DNA of 64,000 nucleotides. Source: Mangifera indica. Its lineage: Eukaryota; Streptophyta; Magnoliopsida; Sapindales; Anacardiaceae. A program made the translations under genes and the position numbers. The number at the start of each line of letters is the position of its first letter. The first letter of the stretch is position 1. Below the pieces are notes generated by a model. The model saw only the letters and a list, made by a program, of their open reading frames with translations, was not told the DNA's origin and searched no databases. Of the stretch, positions 36,954 to 49,260 are shown in pieces. Where the stretch lies: assembly GCF_011075055.1 (NCBI RefSeq), contig NC_058137.1, positions 20,321,463-20,385,462 on the forward strand, in the 5' to 3' direction.

Positions 36954-39149
36954 GTGGTATTGAGTTGTCGCCTAAGCTAATGTTATCCGGTCAATGCTAC
37001 ATAAGTCAACTAATCCAAATCGAAAATAATATGAGATGACACTATTTATGTGTTTTAACCTCGATGAGATATCAGTTAATGAAATAATCAGATTGTACAC
37101 TAACTGTATTGTTGAAGGTTTTGTTTATTGTTAAACCTTCACCATGAGATATCCGTTGATGAAATGATTAAAACCATTTAACAAAATTGATCATGTAGCA
37201 ATCTTTTTGTACAATTGAACACTTCTGAATTTTTTTTACTAAATTCATTCGAAGTAATAGATTTTTAAAAAAGTGGCTATAGTAGAAGCTACAATAACCC
37301 TAAATGTAACCTTAATATGCATTGGAATTAAAGGGGGGTAACACTTCTCTACACATTCAGGCTTTGCTAAAGAAGATAAAGAAGCTTTTAATCTTGGGGA
37401 CAATAATAAAAAATCTAGCTATCTTAATAGAAACAAAACAATAGATTGAAACAAAAAGAGAAAAAAAAAAAGTTTTGCTTCAATTGTTCAATCCCTTGGA
37501 AATCATTATAGCTCAAGTCCAATTCAATTAATTGCTATAATTCAATCAAGGAGGGATTTGTCTTACCAACCAACTTCGACCTCTGAAAAAACACTTTAAA
37601 TGAATAAATCAAAGGTTCGTAGATGATAGTGGAAGACTCCAAGTCTTCTACTAATTAGAGACTTACCATGTTGCCACATAACATATGTACAGGTGTTACT
37701 GAAGATTTTTGCACTGTTGAAATGATTGAATAGAAAGTAGTGAAAATAATGAAAATAGATATTTACTATAATTTTTTTACAAAGTCTGCCAACTCAAAGG
37801 TCCACAGACGATGGTGAAAGACTTGGAGTCTTCCTCTATTTATTAGTAGGAAAAACCATGTTCCCACTTAAAAAAAGGCAAAGGTATGCCTAAGGATTTT
37901 CACATTGTTGAATTATTGAATTTCGGTGTAAGACTTACTTTGTATAAATTAACCAATCAATCCTAAACCACAAGATTTATGTACATTTTATAAAATACTG
38001 GAGTAAACTTCAAGCTTATATGGATACTTGAAATGTCATGTAGTTTGAATCCGAAGAACTTTTAAAAGTCAGTTGAAATTAAAGATTTGTTATGACTGAT
38101 TTTTTGCTTTAGAAATCTCCCTTATGACGGTTTTCAATGGGTAAAGCTGCAACAATTAGGTTTTGGATTAAAAATTCAGCTAATTTATAAAAGAAATTAC
38201 TGGGACCTCTCATCAAAGGTTTAGTAACCCAAAGATCTACATTAAACCATTTACTCAGATAATAAACTTTAAGTGCATTGCATTTATCTTTATTGATCAC
38301 TTAAGCTTATTTATAAACTGACATTAGACTATCCAATTACATGTTTTTATTAAATCAAAAAAATAATTAATATTAGCTTACATCAGGAAATTTTCAACAT
38401 TATCCCACTTATACATGAACTAACATTGAATTTATACATGAACCATTAATAACCTAACATTGAACTTATACTACTAACATTGAACTTGAACTTGTGCATG
38501 AATTATGTAAGAACATGACCTTGTGCTATGAACATTTTTGAACATCATTAATGAAGTCTTGTTAACATTGAAGTTGTGTATCACATGAGATGCACCTAAA
38601 GATCTTCAAATTAATCTTTAACATTTGCAACTTGAATTCGTAGCTCGAATTTATTGTTCGAGTTTATGGCTCGATTTAGTTTTTGCAAGGAGTATTTCAC
38701 ACCATAAATTCCAAACTCTATACATGTTTGAATAAATATAATACAACTGAAAGCTGAAATTAGCCAAATATTTAACACAAAAAACACATAAAAAGATTGC
38801 TAAAAATGAAATATGCTGCACCGAGACAACAACACAAAGCAGAGTTAGTGCTGGTTGAGGCGAACTCTTTGCTGACGAACTAGAGAGACAGTGAGAAGAA
38901 AGATCCAAAGGAGAGAGATGACGATTGATTTAAATTTTAGAATGGATGCTTAAAGAGAAAATTACTGCACAGGAGACTGAAGAGAGAGCTAATACCATGT
39001 GAAAATAGTTTTGTGATTTGTTTGGGTGAAAAAAAAGATGCAAAGAGTATGAGAGAAGATGAGTGAAGGGAAAAAAAAAAGTTGGAGAAAGAGTGATGCT
39101 ATGAGAAGAAAAAGGAGTTTTTTTTTTTTGTCCAAAAGCTAAGATTGCT
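36954..39149. other. gene-free stretch with a local duplication
   Basis: 37610-37735 and 37795-37925 are diverged copies of each other (AAAGGTTCGTAGATGATAGTGG against AAAGGTCCACAGACGATGGTGA, then the sequence around CCATGTT and TTTTGCACTGTTGAA). 37075-37110 and 37140-37180 share a GAGATATC..TTGATGAAAT motif. The minus-strand frames near 38109-38300 and 38651-38908 show no domain I recognise. Confidence 0.4.
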
Positions 39150-40620
39150 GAGTTTTAAGCATATAGACCGCGTTGCTTTTTTAGTCAATTGAATTAGCTT
39201 GTACGAGCCATGACTTTGCTCGGTTTGAACCAAGTTAATAGTTGGCTCATAAGCTAAATCAATCTAATCTCAACCTAATTTAAATTCAGCTCTATTTTTT
39301 ACAAGTCATATTTTATAGTTCAAATTCAGTTTAAATTTGTTAAAAACGAACTCAAATTGAACTATATTGAGTTGAGCTGACTCGGCTCACATCCAGGCTT
39401 AAATACAAATCAATACACTTTTTAGAGAAAATGATTATATAGTAAGGATGTATATGAAAAAATTTAAAATTTTATAGATATTTATGATATTTTCTAAAAC
39501 AATGACTTGTAAATTATAATTTGCTATTATTTTATTAATTTGATATTATTTTATTTTTTAAAAAGATATATTATATGATACAATACAAGATTCAATACAT
39601 TATTTTGCAAACATTTGAATGTGAATTTTCATTTAAGTACAATTGATAACTTCTTTTGCTTGCATTTGATTTGGATGTTCATTATTTAGAGTGTGCTACG
39701 AGAAAGAAGTGTGAACAATATCATCTGCTTAATTTAAGCCTAAACAACCAAACCAATATCACTCATAGTATCTACACTTGCCTTTTCTTTTACTTTCTAC
39801 ACTTGTTTTTGTATTTTTTGTTTCTTAAATAACTCGTTATCTTTACGGGAACATGACATATCGTATGTTATCGTTCAGTTTTGATAAATCTTAGAAAAAT
39901 GTCTTATTCTTTCTCATCTGCCGTTGTATCACTCTCAGACTTTGACAATGTCTTAGACACATCTGGTGCTAGATTTTGAATGGTGAGATGTGTGCTTGAT
40001 GTCAAGAATGTTTGATATAATCTTATAATAAATTGGTATTTTGATGTAAGATTTTCTGATTTTTGTAACCATGTTCTTGTTGCGTTTAATACTATTTTTG
40101 AAGAGTTGTGTACCCATTTATAGGTTGATATACTATGCAATCTCATTGTTGATATAGTAGATTTGTTTTTGGTAATGTCTTGTGATTTTATTTTTTATAT
40201 CAGAAAGGATTTCATGTTATATTGTGGAATCTACTATACTTGCTTCATTGATTGTTTGATATTTATTGAGTGTCTGCTGTTACATTGTCCCATCAAGAGG
40301 GAGAGTTTTGGTTCGGGTCTTATTAGCATAGTCATTTTCTCCCCAACTGTGCTCTTGTTTTATTCACCTTTAAGGCAATTATTTATTCGTGATGTAAATT
40401 GGTGGGACATTGTTTCAGAAAATTTTATCTCTATCATCTGGACATCCTTTTTTACAAGAAAAATATATATCCCAAAATTGAACCATTGCTATATGTCAGC
40501 GTCACCGACAACTGTTTAGAAATTGCACATATATCCTTGCCGTGGCCAATAGAGCCTGGGATTCTTAAAGAACCAGGAAGCATTCTCTACTGTCTTTCAC
40601 AAACTCATTAATCTTCTCAC
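39150..40620 (+). repeat. upstream arm of P450 repeat unit 1
   Basis: 39150-39700 is homologous to 44860-45310 (TGAGCTGACTCGGCTCACAT, TAAATCAATACAC, TACAATTGATAAC). 39690-40620 is homologous to 46905-47446 plus 53402-53754, and more distantly to 56257-57188. This fixes the period of the tandem array: each P450 copy was duplicated with its long upstream region. The open frames inside (40163-40519 and others) are non-coding promoter DNA. Confidence 0.65.
40463..40470 (+). promoter_or_regulatory. TATA box of P450 copy A
   Basis: ATATATAT within AAAAATATATATCCC, about 150 bases before the ATG. A CCAAT box (GTGGCCAATAGAG) lies nearer to the gene at about 40540. The same two boxes are present before copy B (about 53597), but are altered before copies C and D. 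Confidence 0.5.
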
Positions 40621-43339
40621 ATGGAGCTGGCATTTCCCACCTTCTCAATCCTTCTAACCTTTCTTCTCTTTCTCTTCATGATGCTGAAAAAGGGGAAGAA
40701 ATCAAAAACCGTTGAAAAAACTTTGAATTTGCTTCCAGGGCCATTGAAATTACCTTTCATAGGAAACTTGCACCAGCTGGGAGGCTCTCTACCCCATCAC
40801 AGATTAAAAGACTTGGCCAGGAAATATGGGCCATTTATGCACCTACAGCTCGGGGAAGTTTCCACTGTGGTAGTTTCATCTCCCAGGTTTGCCAGAGAAG
40901 TTATGAAAACCCATGATATAAACTTTGCAGCAAGGCCTCAGATGGTGGCCACGCATATCATCTCTTATGATTCTAGTGACATAGTCTTTGCACCGTATGG
41001 TGATTCCTGGAGACAATTACGAAAAATCTGTATAGTAGAGCTTTTTAGGACGACAAGGGTCCAGTCTTTCCGATCAATTAGAGAGGAAGAGGTGTCTGCT
41101 CTCATTCATTGGCTTGTTTCAAATGCGGGATCACCAATTAACCTAACGGAGAAAATTTTCACACTGACTTATGCAATCACTTCCAGGGCAGCCTTTGGCA
41201 GCAAATCCAAAGATCAAGAACTATTCAAATCACTGATGGAAGACACTTTAAAAACGATGGCAGGATTTAATATTGCAGATTTATTTCCTTCCATTGGATT
41301 TCTCCAATGGATCACTGGATTCAAGTCCCATGTAGAGAAGCTGCATCAAGAAGCTGACAGAATAGTTGAAAAAATTATAAATGACCACATGATGAGGAAT
41401 GAAACATTGAATGACAAAAGTGGGGAAGCCGAAGATGATCTGGTTGACGTTCTTCTGAAAGTTCAACAGCATGGTGATCTTGAATTTCCGTTGACTATGG
41501 ACAACATAAAAGCAGTGGTCACGGTAAGTACTGTTTAACGCCACCAAATTTCATTACTTAATTAAGTTATTTCCATGTGAGCACAATTTGATCACCGAGT
41601 TGATGCTGACATTGACGAAGACAAAGTCTTGTACAAATTCATAATGATGTAGGCCATACCACCCCAACCACCCAACACTTAAACAAGGACCTTTTCCAGC
41701 ACAAGGGTTTCCAACCAGTTGAGTCCACTAGTCAGGCTCGATTTAATTTGAGTTTATTATTATTCGATTTGAGTATAATGTTGACAAATTTGTAAAGTTT
41801 AGAATTTTGTATTTACTATTTTAAATATATAATAATTGATAAATATATAAGTTAAAGATTTAATTATAATTTTTTTAATTGAACTCAAATCAATCGTTTT
41901 TATCTCAAAATTAATCATGAACCTGTTGAGAACTCAAGTTTTGTATAAATACAATCGGTAGCTCAAACCAAACACTACTTGGTTCAATTGCAGCCCTACA
42001 TGACAACAGCCACTTGATTAATATAAATGCATGGCTTAATTAAGACAGTGAAGTGAACCAGAAAATTGTACGTGCGGGACAAAGTTGGAGTTGGGAAAAT
42101 TGGTAGATTTTAAGAGTAGAACTGATACAATTTTAAGTAAATTTCCCTTGTACCTCGATCGACCATGACTACTCCCCCAGGATATAACAGTGCTCTGCCA
42201 CTCTAAGCTTGTTTATCCTGAAGGATGCCAGGTACCTTCTGAAGACTTCAGAATTATTGTATATTAGTGACCTGAATATTGTAAGAGGTTTAAAAAGTGA
42301 ATTTTTAAGGAGATGTAGCAAGCATCACTTGTTGTAGAAACGCTACCAATGAGTATGTGTGTCAAACATTTGTCAGCTAAAATTTGTATATAAAAGTTGT
42401 ATTAAAATCTATGTGACAAGAGTGTGTCCATAAAATAAAGTGAGTTAAAGATTAAGAGTCCAAACAAAAAGAATAAAAAAATTTCTTCTTCATTTATTGT
42501 GAAATTTTTTTCTATGATTTTTCTCATACTGGGTTTTTAGGTAAACATTTATGTTCCTGTATTGAGTACTTGTGCATTTTGCTTTTTTCTTTGGGATTCG
42601 TATGAAAAAACATCGGTGAAAAAACTTGTGACTGAGGTTTAATAATGATGTAGAATCCTTTGTTTATATATATAAATTTTTCTTTGAGCTGAGATCTGTT
42701 CATAAATCCTCTTTTCAGGAAACTTTTACTGCTGGTAGTGAGACAACTGCTACAACTATAGATTGGCCAATGTGTGAGATGATGAAAAATACAAGAGTAC
42801 TACAGAAGGCACAAGCTGAGGTGAGGGAAGTCTTCAATAAAAAAGGCAAGATCAATGAAACAAGTATCGATGAAATGAAGTTCTTGAAGCTAGTAGTAAA
42901 AGAGACTCTGAGACTACATCCTCCAGTACCATTAATTACTAGAGAATGTAGAGAGCAATGTGTGATTAATGGAGTTGACATACCCATCAAAACCAGACTC
43001 ATTGTTAACGTATGGGCAATCGGAAGAGATCCTGACTATTGGAATGAACCAGAAATTTTCAATCCAGAGAGGTTCCTCAATCATTCAATAGACTACAAGG
43101 GGACCAGTTTCCAGTATATACCATTCGGTGCCGGTAGGAGAATATGCCCTGGAATGTCATTTGGTCTAGCCACTGTTGAGCTTTCTTTGGCGATGTTTCT
43201 GTACCATTTTGATTGGAAACTTCCTAGTGGGATGAAGAAAGAAGATTTAGACATGACAGAGGCCTTTGGTCTAACAGTTGGAAGAAAAGAAAACCTGCAC
43301 ATTATTCCCATTCCTTATCATCCTCCACCTTCTTCTTAA
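40621..43339 (+). CDS. cytochrome P450, CYP71D-type, copy A
   Basis: An ER-anchored monooxygenase of the CYP71 clan; family members oxidise terpenoids, flavonoids and other specialised metabolites, and the substrate cannot be read here. Exons 40621-41523 and 42719-43339 (phase-0 intron at the usual CYP71 position before the I helix) give 507 residues, full length. Seen: membrane anchor ~5-22, basic KKGKKSK, hinge [14 protein letters not shown]-helix WRQLR (130-134), oxygen-binding AGSET (306-310), ExxR ETLR (363-366), PERF (417-420), heme loop [10 protein letters not shown] with Cys444. Odd: exon 2 begins ETFTAGSET where copy D has DIFTAGSET, and residue 318 is Pro (DWPM) where D has Ala. These lie in the I helix and may affect activity. 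All other motifs are intact. Confidence 0.92.
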
Positions 43340-44414
43340 GGAGAAAAAATGAACACAACGTTAGAAAGATATTGGATTGATGAATCTCAGTTTAAAGTTG
43401 AGACTTCGAATGGCATGAGTAAACTTACTATCACATTCTGCTGATATAGCAGAGTATTTATGTATTTATGAATCCCTCTTGATTCAAACCTAGGTTTTCA
43501 TGTAATTTGTAGAACACAATTTAAAGCTATATGCTTATAATCCTGCGTCTGTTGAATAAAAGATAACTTGTAACCACAAGTCCTATCAGCCGATGAATAA
43601 AAGACTCTCAGATCTTTGTTATGTAACCCAAAGAAAACTCAGAGTGAAAATGCACAAATATTGAATATGGAAACACAAGTATTTATGTGAAAATCTCAAT
43701 ACGAGAAAACTACAAATAGACGATGGAGAAAATATTATAAGATGAAGAAGAGATTATTTGTTCTCTTCATCTAGTCTCTTTGATTTTAGCTTACTATATG
43801 TTTTCAGAGGTACACATCTTTTTAACTTTACGTACACTTTAATATAATTTTTATATATAAACCTTAATTGACAGATACTTGACACATAATTGACAATAAT
43901 ACTGAAGTAGTTTATCGGTTAGTTTATGTTATTATTGCTTTTAATTAACTTTTTAACCACTAGAAACTGTAAATTTACACATAAAAATTCTTAATTAAAT
44001 TATTAAATAAAATTAATTGATGCGGCTTTACCAACTACAAACCTTTTCTACATCAATTACTCGATTGTCTCTTTCACCCACTGAAGAGTCACATAATTCG
44101 TGATGAAGGTGAAGTTGGAGTGAATCGGATGAACGCTGGTTGTGGGTAGAGGTCATGGAGGAACCCCTGTTAGAGATTGGAGGATTCACTAGCAAAGGTT
44201 GAGTGAATCAGGCTTGAGCTATAACATGGCTTGAGATGGGGCGAAACTGTCAGATTGCAAACATGTGGGGTGACGAGAAAGGTCTAAAAGATAAAACCCT
44301 AATTGCTGGGTCTGTTAGTTTTTAGAGTTGAGAAACAAAAAGGATTTTGCTGCTCCAATCCTATCAAGAATTATATAATTGTGTATTATATTAATTAACT
44401 ATAATCTATATATA

Positions 44415-44865
44415 GGCTAAAAGACTTGTTTCCACCCAAGGTACAGTGAAATCTTTAAAGTTTTATTCTCTAACTTTCAAAAACCCAAATATCCACTCAT
44501 GAGCCAAATTTTGTTAAAAATCTCAATAAGAGTTAAGGGTAAAATTATTATTTAACAAAAAAAATTTTAAAAACTAAACTTTCATCACATTTCTCCCTCT
44601 CAATTTTAAAATCTCATATTCCCTTGTCCAAATTTTATTTTAAAGTTTGAAAAGTGATAATTTTTCCCTCAGGTTTTCTCTCATTTTCTCTAGCAACCAA
44701 TTTCTTCCCGGCCGTCTACCGGTCTTCCCTCCTTCTCCATTGGCACTCCTCCTTCTTCCCTCCTTTGTTGAAGGCGGAGACCGTCATCTCCATCTCAAAC
44801 GAAGACAAAACGTCTTCATCTCAAATGAAGGTCATTCGTTTTCATCAAACCAAGACTAGCTGGCT
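44415..44865. mobile_element. truncated Mutator-like MITE (left part)
   Basis: Starts GGCTAAAAGACTTGTTTCCACC, the 18995 subtype, and runs through the conserved interior (AATTTTTCCCTCAGG, GAAGACAAAACG). It then stops at the sequence CTAGCTGGCTCACGAGC without a right end. The short open frames within are not genes. A second copy lies at 61983-62432. Confidence 0.65.
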
Positions 44866-45570
44866 CACGAGCTAAATTGAACCAAACTCATTCTTATTTA
44901 AGTTTAGCTCGTTTTCTTGACAAGACACATTTTATGGTTCGATTTCGTTAAAAACAAACTCGAACTGAGCTATACCAAGCTGAGCTGACTCGACTCACAT
45001 CTAGGCCTAAATATAAATCAATACACTTTTAAGAGAAAATAATTATATAGTAAATGTGTATATAAAAAAAATTAAAATTTTAGAAATATTTATAATATTT
45101 TCTAAAATGATGACTTGTCAATTATAATTTATTATTATTTTAGAAATTTAATATTATTTTATTTTTTAAAAGGCATAGTATATGATATAATACAAGATTC
45201 AACTATCATGGTGCATCCAATTACATTATTTTGTGAACATTTGTATGTGAATTTTTATTTAAGTACAATTGATAACGTCTTTTGCTTTTATTTGATTTGG
45301 ATGTTTATTGTTTAGGTGTACCATTACGATGTGCCAATCCCTAGCTTACCCTCAGAGTATTTAATCTCACATTCTTTTTATGAGATTCTGGACCAAAATT
45401 TACTGTGATTGTCACTAACTTTCAGCACCTTATTTGGTCAAGATCGGATTAGTTTTCAGTACCAAAAGATAAAGGAATTTTAGTTTGAGTGTTTAAGGGA
45501 GCTCGAGCAACAGAGTGGGATACTCAAAAGTATTTCAAATCTGGGAAAAGGGAAATAAATTAATAACTAA

Positions 45571-46051
45571 GGGTGCGTTTGGTTGAGGGTTTTTAAGATT
45601 ATCTTGGTAATCTATCTTTTATTCCCTTGTTTGGTTTGTCAGTAATAAAGATTACAGTAATCTTCTATTACCAATACTAACGTGGCAGGTAATATAGGTG
45701 GTAATCTGATTACCACATTCACCTTAGGTATTTAAAGATTACTGGGGTAATCTTGAGTTTATTATAGAAAAATTATTATTTATTAATTTTTTGAGATAAA
45801 AATAAATTTATTTTTAATTAATATGACAAATAATATAAAAAATATTTAAAAATAATTATATTCAAGGGCATTTAAGTAAAATAATTTACTAGTAATCTTT
45901 TATTACATTTAACCAAACACAATAATTATTTATACTTATCAAATTTTATCAAACATAGTAATCATTTATACCCAGTAATCTTCTAAGTAATTTATCTTCA
46001 AGGTAATCTTTCTATTTTAGTAATCAAACATTTCCCAAACCAAACGCCCCC
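45571..46051 (+). mobile_element. Harbinger/Tourist-like MITE (copy 3)
   Basis: GGGTGCGTTTGGTTGAGGG at the left, and CCAAACCAAACGCCCCC at the right, with TAA on both sides (45568-45570, 46052-46054). It is absent from the corresponding upstream arm of unit 1 (39690), so it entered after the first duplication. Confidence 0.85.
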
Positions 46052-46054
46052 TAA

Positions 46055-47446
46055 GAGTGTTTACGCTGTATGTTGATTTCGCATTTGTATCTGACACTTG
46101 AGATTATTGTTTACTGATTTAACTGAGTTAGACTTGCCCCAGTTGATGTAGGCCAAGTTGAATCTCAGCTGAATAACGTAAAAATTGTAGCGTTTCTTTT
46201 ACCTTCAACCTAGTTAGTAAAAATGGGAGCCAAAAAAAAAAAAAAATGGTACGTGAATTATATTAGTATAATAAGGTGAATAATAACAAGCAAGTCTGTA
46301 AAAACATACTTTTAAAATTTGCATACAGAAAAAATACAAAATATATATATACGAGTTTAATATGACACATCATCAATAATATATTTCTAAAAATACGATA
46401 ATATCATAATAATTTTAGTAATTTTCATGAATCTCTTAGTGAAAATTAATATAACAATTCAAATATAAAATATTTAATTAACTATTAAATCTAATATAAT
46501 ATAATACATAATCAAAATTTTTTGTACAATAAGTAATGTACTAGTCAGTTAGAAAAAACAAATAAATTAATCATGTTAGATTTCAGACTTCAGATCAAAA
46601 TGAATCTTTGTATAAGCCATAAGGGAGGAAAACACAAAATTAGGGTTGAGAATTAAGAAAAAAATATTGTTGGATTTTTTTTAAATGACAATGACATTTT
46701 CATAAATAATTAAAAATAGAAGGGACAATTTTTTATTTTAAGTTTAGCCAAAAATTCAAAAATATAGCTAACATATAATTCGTGTTTAATATGGAAATGA
46801 TGTAAAATACACATTTAATATATTTTGAATTCAAAAATTTTTTTGAATGTGTTTAATACGTATATTTACTAATTAGGTTTCTACATGATTTTGTAATTTT
46901 TAGGGTGTGTTGTGAGAAAGAAGTTTGAATAATATCATCTACTTAATTTAAGCCTAAACAACCAAATCAATATCACTTGCAATATCTACACTTACTTTTT
47001 CTTTTACTTTCTAGACTTGTTTTTGTATTTTTCATTTTTCAAGTAACTCGTTATCTCTACGAGAACATGACATATCGTATGTTATTGTCTAGTTTTGATA
47101 AATCTTAGAAAAATGTCTTGTTCTTCCTTATCTACTGTTGTATAGATCTCAAACTTAGACAATGTCTTAAACACATATGATGCTAGATTTTGAATAGTAA
47201 AAATATGTGCTTGATGTCAAGAATGTTTGATATAGCCTTATAATAAATCGGAATTTTGGTGTGAGATTTTCTGTTTTTTGCAATTATGTTCTTGTTGCGT
47301 TTTATATTGTTTTTGGAGGATTGTGTATCCATTTATACGCTGACAAACTATGCAATCTCATTGCTGATATAGTAGATTTGTTTTTGGTGATGTCTTGTGA
47401 TTTCATTCTTTATATCAAAAAAGATTTCACGTTATATTGTGGCATC
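46055..47446. other. intergenic; upstream arm of P450 repeat unit 2
   Basis: 46330-46520 repeats the AT-rich sequence of 20930-21130. From about 46903 (GTGTGTTGTGAGAAAGAAG) the sequence is the second copy of the P450 upstream arm, collinear with 39690-40230 until it is interrupted by the Copia element at 47447. Confidence 0.55.
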
Positions 47447-47720
47447 TGTTGCAGATGGTGGATTTTTCCACCCCATATTGTTGACTTTGGCTAAAAGGCA
47501 ATGGGAATGCATTAATGGCTTTAGAAACTTAGCTTGGAAGAAACTATTTTTACTGGTTGGAGGGGCGACAATTCTCCTATAAATACCCCCCTCTCTTCAT
47601 GTAACATATACACAATTCTTCTTTCTTTCTTTCTGCTTCTTCTTGTTTCTTTATTCCTTCTGTCGTGCTTTGGCTTAATAATTTTATTTGGCAGTCAATT
47701 ACTTTATTATTTTTATAACA
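47447..47720 (+). repeat. 5' LTR of the Copia element
   Basis: 274 bases. A TATA-like CTATAAATACCCC at about 47577-47589 would drive element transcription, followed by a T/C-rich R/U5 region (TTCTTCTTTCTTTC). Ends in ATAACA. Confidence 0.9.
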
Positions 47721-47876
47721 CGTTATTAGCACGATCAGCTCAAGTATATTATATCTTTATATTATGTCGTTATGCTGCATAAATATTATAAATACGGATA
47801 TCTCAGTTGTGATGTCCTAGTTGACTTTTAATTTATGTTATATTTTTGCTTAATTTTTCTTTATAATTATACAATA

Positions 47877-48695
47877 TTTGCAACCCGAAGTTTACAAAAT
47901 TGTAAATCTGGACCTGAAGTCCTAAAACTCTTGAATCTAGACCTGAAGTTTGGAATATCATAAATCTGAACCTGAAGTTTTGAATCTTATTTGTAACTTG
48001 AAGTTTATAAAGTTATGAATCTGGACCTGCAGTCCTGAATATCATGAATCTGGATCTGAAATCTTGAATATCGTTCGTAACCCGAAGTTTACGAAATTAT
48101 AAATTTGTGACCTGAAGTCATAAATATTACTTGTAACCTGAAGTTTACAAAACCAAGAATCTGGACCGGAAGTCCTGATATTATTTAAATATTTATTTTT
48201 ATTGTATTCCATTTATTTGAATATTTATTTATTCGCATATTTATTTACTTGAATCTTTATTTTTATTTATATATGATTTACAACTTGAAGTTTGTAAAAT
48301 AATGAGAATACATGTTTATGGGCCGGAAGTCCCCAGTTTCATAAATATGGGCCGGAAGTCCCCAATTTCATCAAAGTCTTTATTTTAATAATGATATCAC
48401 CTTTGCAACCTGAAGTTTGCATAAAGTGTGAAAAATATAGACTTGAAGTCCAAAATATAATCAGAATACGTATTATAATATTCTGAAAACTAATTACAAA
48501 ACCAGAAGTTTTGTATATATGGGATAATATATGAAACTGAAGCTTCCAAAATTAATCCCAATATTTCTCCTACAAAATCAATTGTTTTGTAAATATGAAA
48601 TAATATTTGAACTTGAAGTTTCAAAGATTAATTCATATATATTGTTTATAAAACCAGAAGTTTTGTAAATATGACAATAATTGAACTTGAAGTTC
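47877..48695 (+). repeat. array of ~22 hairpins with a constant YNGAA loop
   Basis: Non-coding leader of the Copia element. Units follow the pattern arm-C-YNGAA-G-(T)-complementary arm. Examples: GGAC/GTCC around CTGAA (47910-47922); TTCGTAAC/GTTTACGAA around CCGAA (48074-48095); TTTGTGAC/GTCATAAA around CTGAA (48104-48124); TTTACAAC/GTTTGTAAA around TTGAA (48277-48298); TACAAAAC/GTTTTGTA around CAGAA (48495-48515); TTTATAAAAC/GTTTTGTAAA around CAGAA (48645-48669). Many have one unpaired T after GTT. Arms differ between units while pairing is kept, including G-T wobbles and one C:G to T:A swap (48053-48063). Confidence 0.85.
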
Positions 48696-48759
48696 CTAAA
48701 ATTGGATGGATAATATTAAATGGACTTTTTGCATGAGTCTCCACCTAGAATTTATAAGT

Positions 48760-49130
48760 CTGGAAAACTAACTAAATATAATGTCTCAGAAGGACAAATA
48801 CAAGACTATTATTCTTCGGCATCATATCCCTGAAGGATTGCAAGCCGAAATATGGATATAATGATAAATCTATTAAATTTGTGGAGAAATTTGAAAGATA
48901 GATTTGAATATCAAATTCAATAATACTCCCAATTACTCTATATTTAGTATAACTTTGTAATATTCAGAATCTTTTCTTGAATGTGGAAGATAAAATATTT
49001 TCCATGTTTTATTTTATGCTCCTGTAGTAGCAATATCGGAAAAGAAATTCTGAATTACTATTTTCTCGTTATATATCGTTCCCTGAAGTGAACGCAACTA
49101 CTAGAAGTAGTTATTATGAGTATGAAATGC
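48760..49130 (+). pseudogene. Copia gag remnant
   Basis: KDKYKTIILRHHIPEGLQAE (48784-48845) matches the start of the gag helix block of this Copia lineage. Later traces in another frame (around SNIGKEILNYYF, near 49034) fit the end of that block. Between them are stops and clear loss of length; the N-terminal part and the zinc knuckle are not found. Confidence 0.6.
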
Positions 49131-49260
49131 CCAAAATTTTTATGATTAAATCCATTATATATATTTATTTTGGAGTCATGCATATTATTTTATTATCATG
49201 TTCTCTTCCTTTCAATATTTTGTGTACGTTATAACTAACGTAATTTTTAAATGAAAGGAA

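Larger units (their letters stand above)
43174..46433 (+). repeat. near-identical block shared with 60742-64000
   Basis: From just after the last mismatch in exon 2 (43173) to the end of the comparable sequence, reading the two copies side by side shows a single difference: one G in CCCGGCCG at about 44700, absent at about 62268. The block covers the end of exon 2, the 3' UTR, a truncated Mutator-like MITE (from 44415), the GAGCTGACTCGACTCACATC repeat, a Harbinger-like MITE and AT-rich DNA. No further gene is seen in it. Confidence 0.85.

Noticed and set aside
38109..38908. Two minus-strand frames as a possible gene
   Set aside because: No domain, no splice logic joining them, and no similarity to known proteins that I can recognise.
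40163..40611. 118- and 70-codon frames directly upstream of P450 copy A, repeated before copy B
   Set aside because: They are conserved only because the promoter region was duplicated; the frame is not kept before copies C and D, and the protein is hydrophobic low-complexity.
41281..41547. Minus-strand frames inside P450 exons (also at 54415 and 57858)
   Set aside because: Shadow frames of well-supported plus-strand exons.
42208..42226. ATCCTGAAGGAT palindrome in the P450 A intron as a relative of the Copia hairpins
   Set aside because: A single short site with a four-base loop, altered in copy D; best taken as chance background for the motif.
44647..44875. 70-75 codon frames (and the copy at 62215)
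   Set aside because: Inside a truncated MITE; a one-base indel between the two copies changes the frame in otherwise identical DNA.
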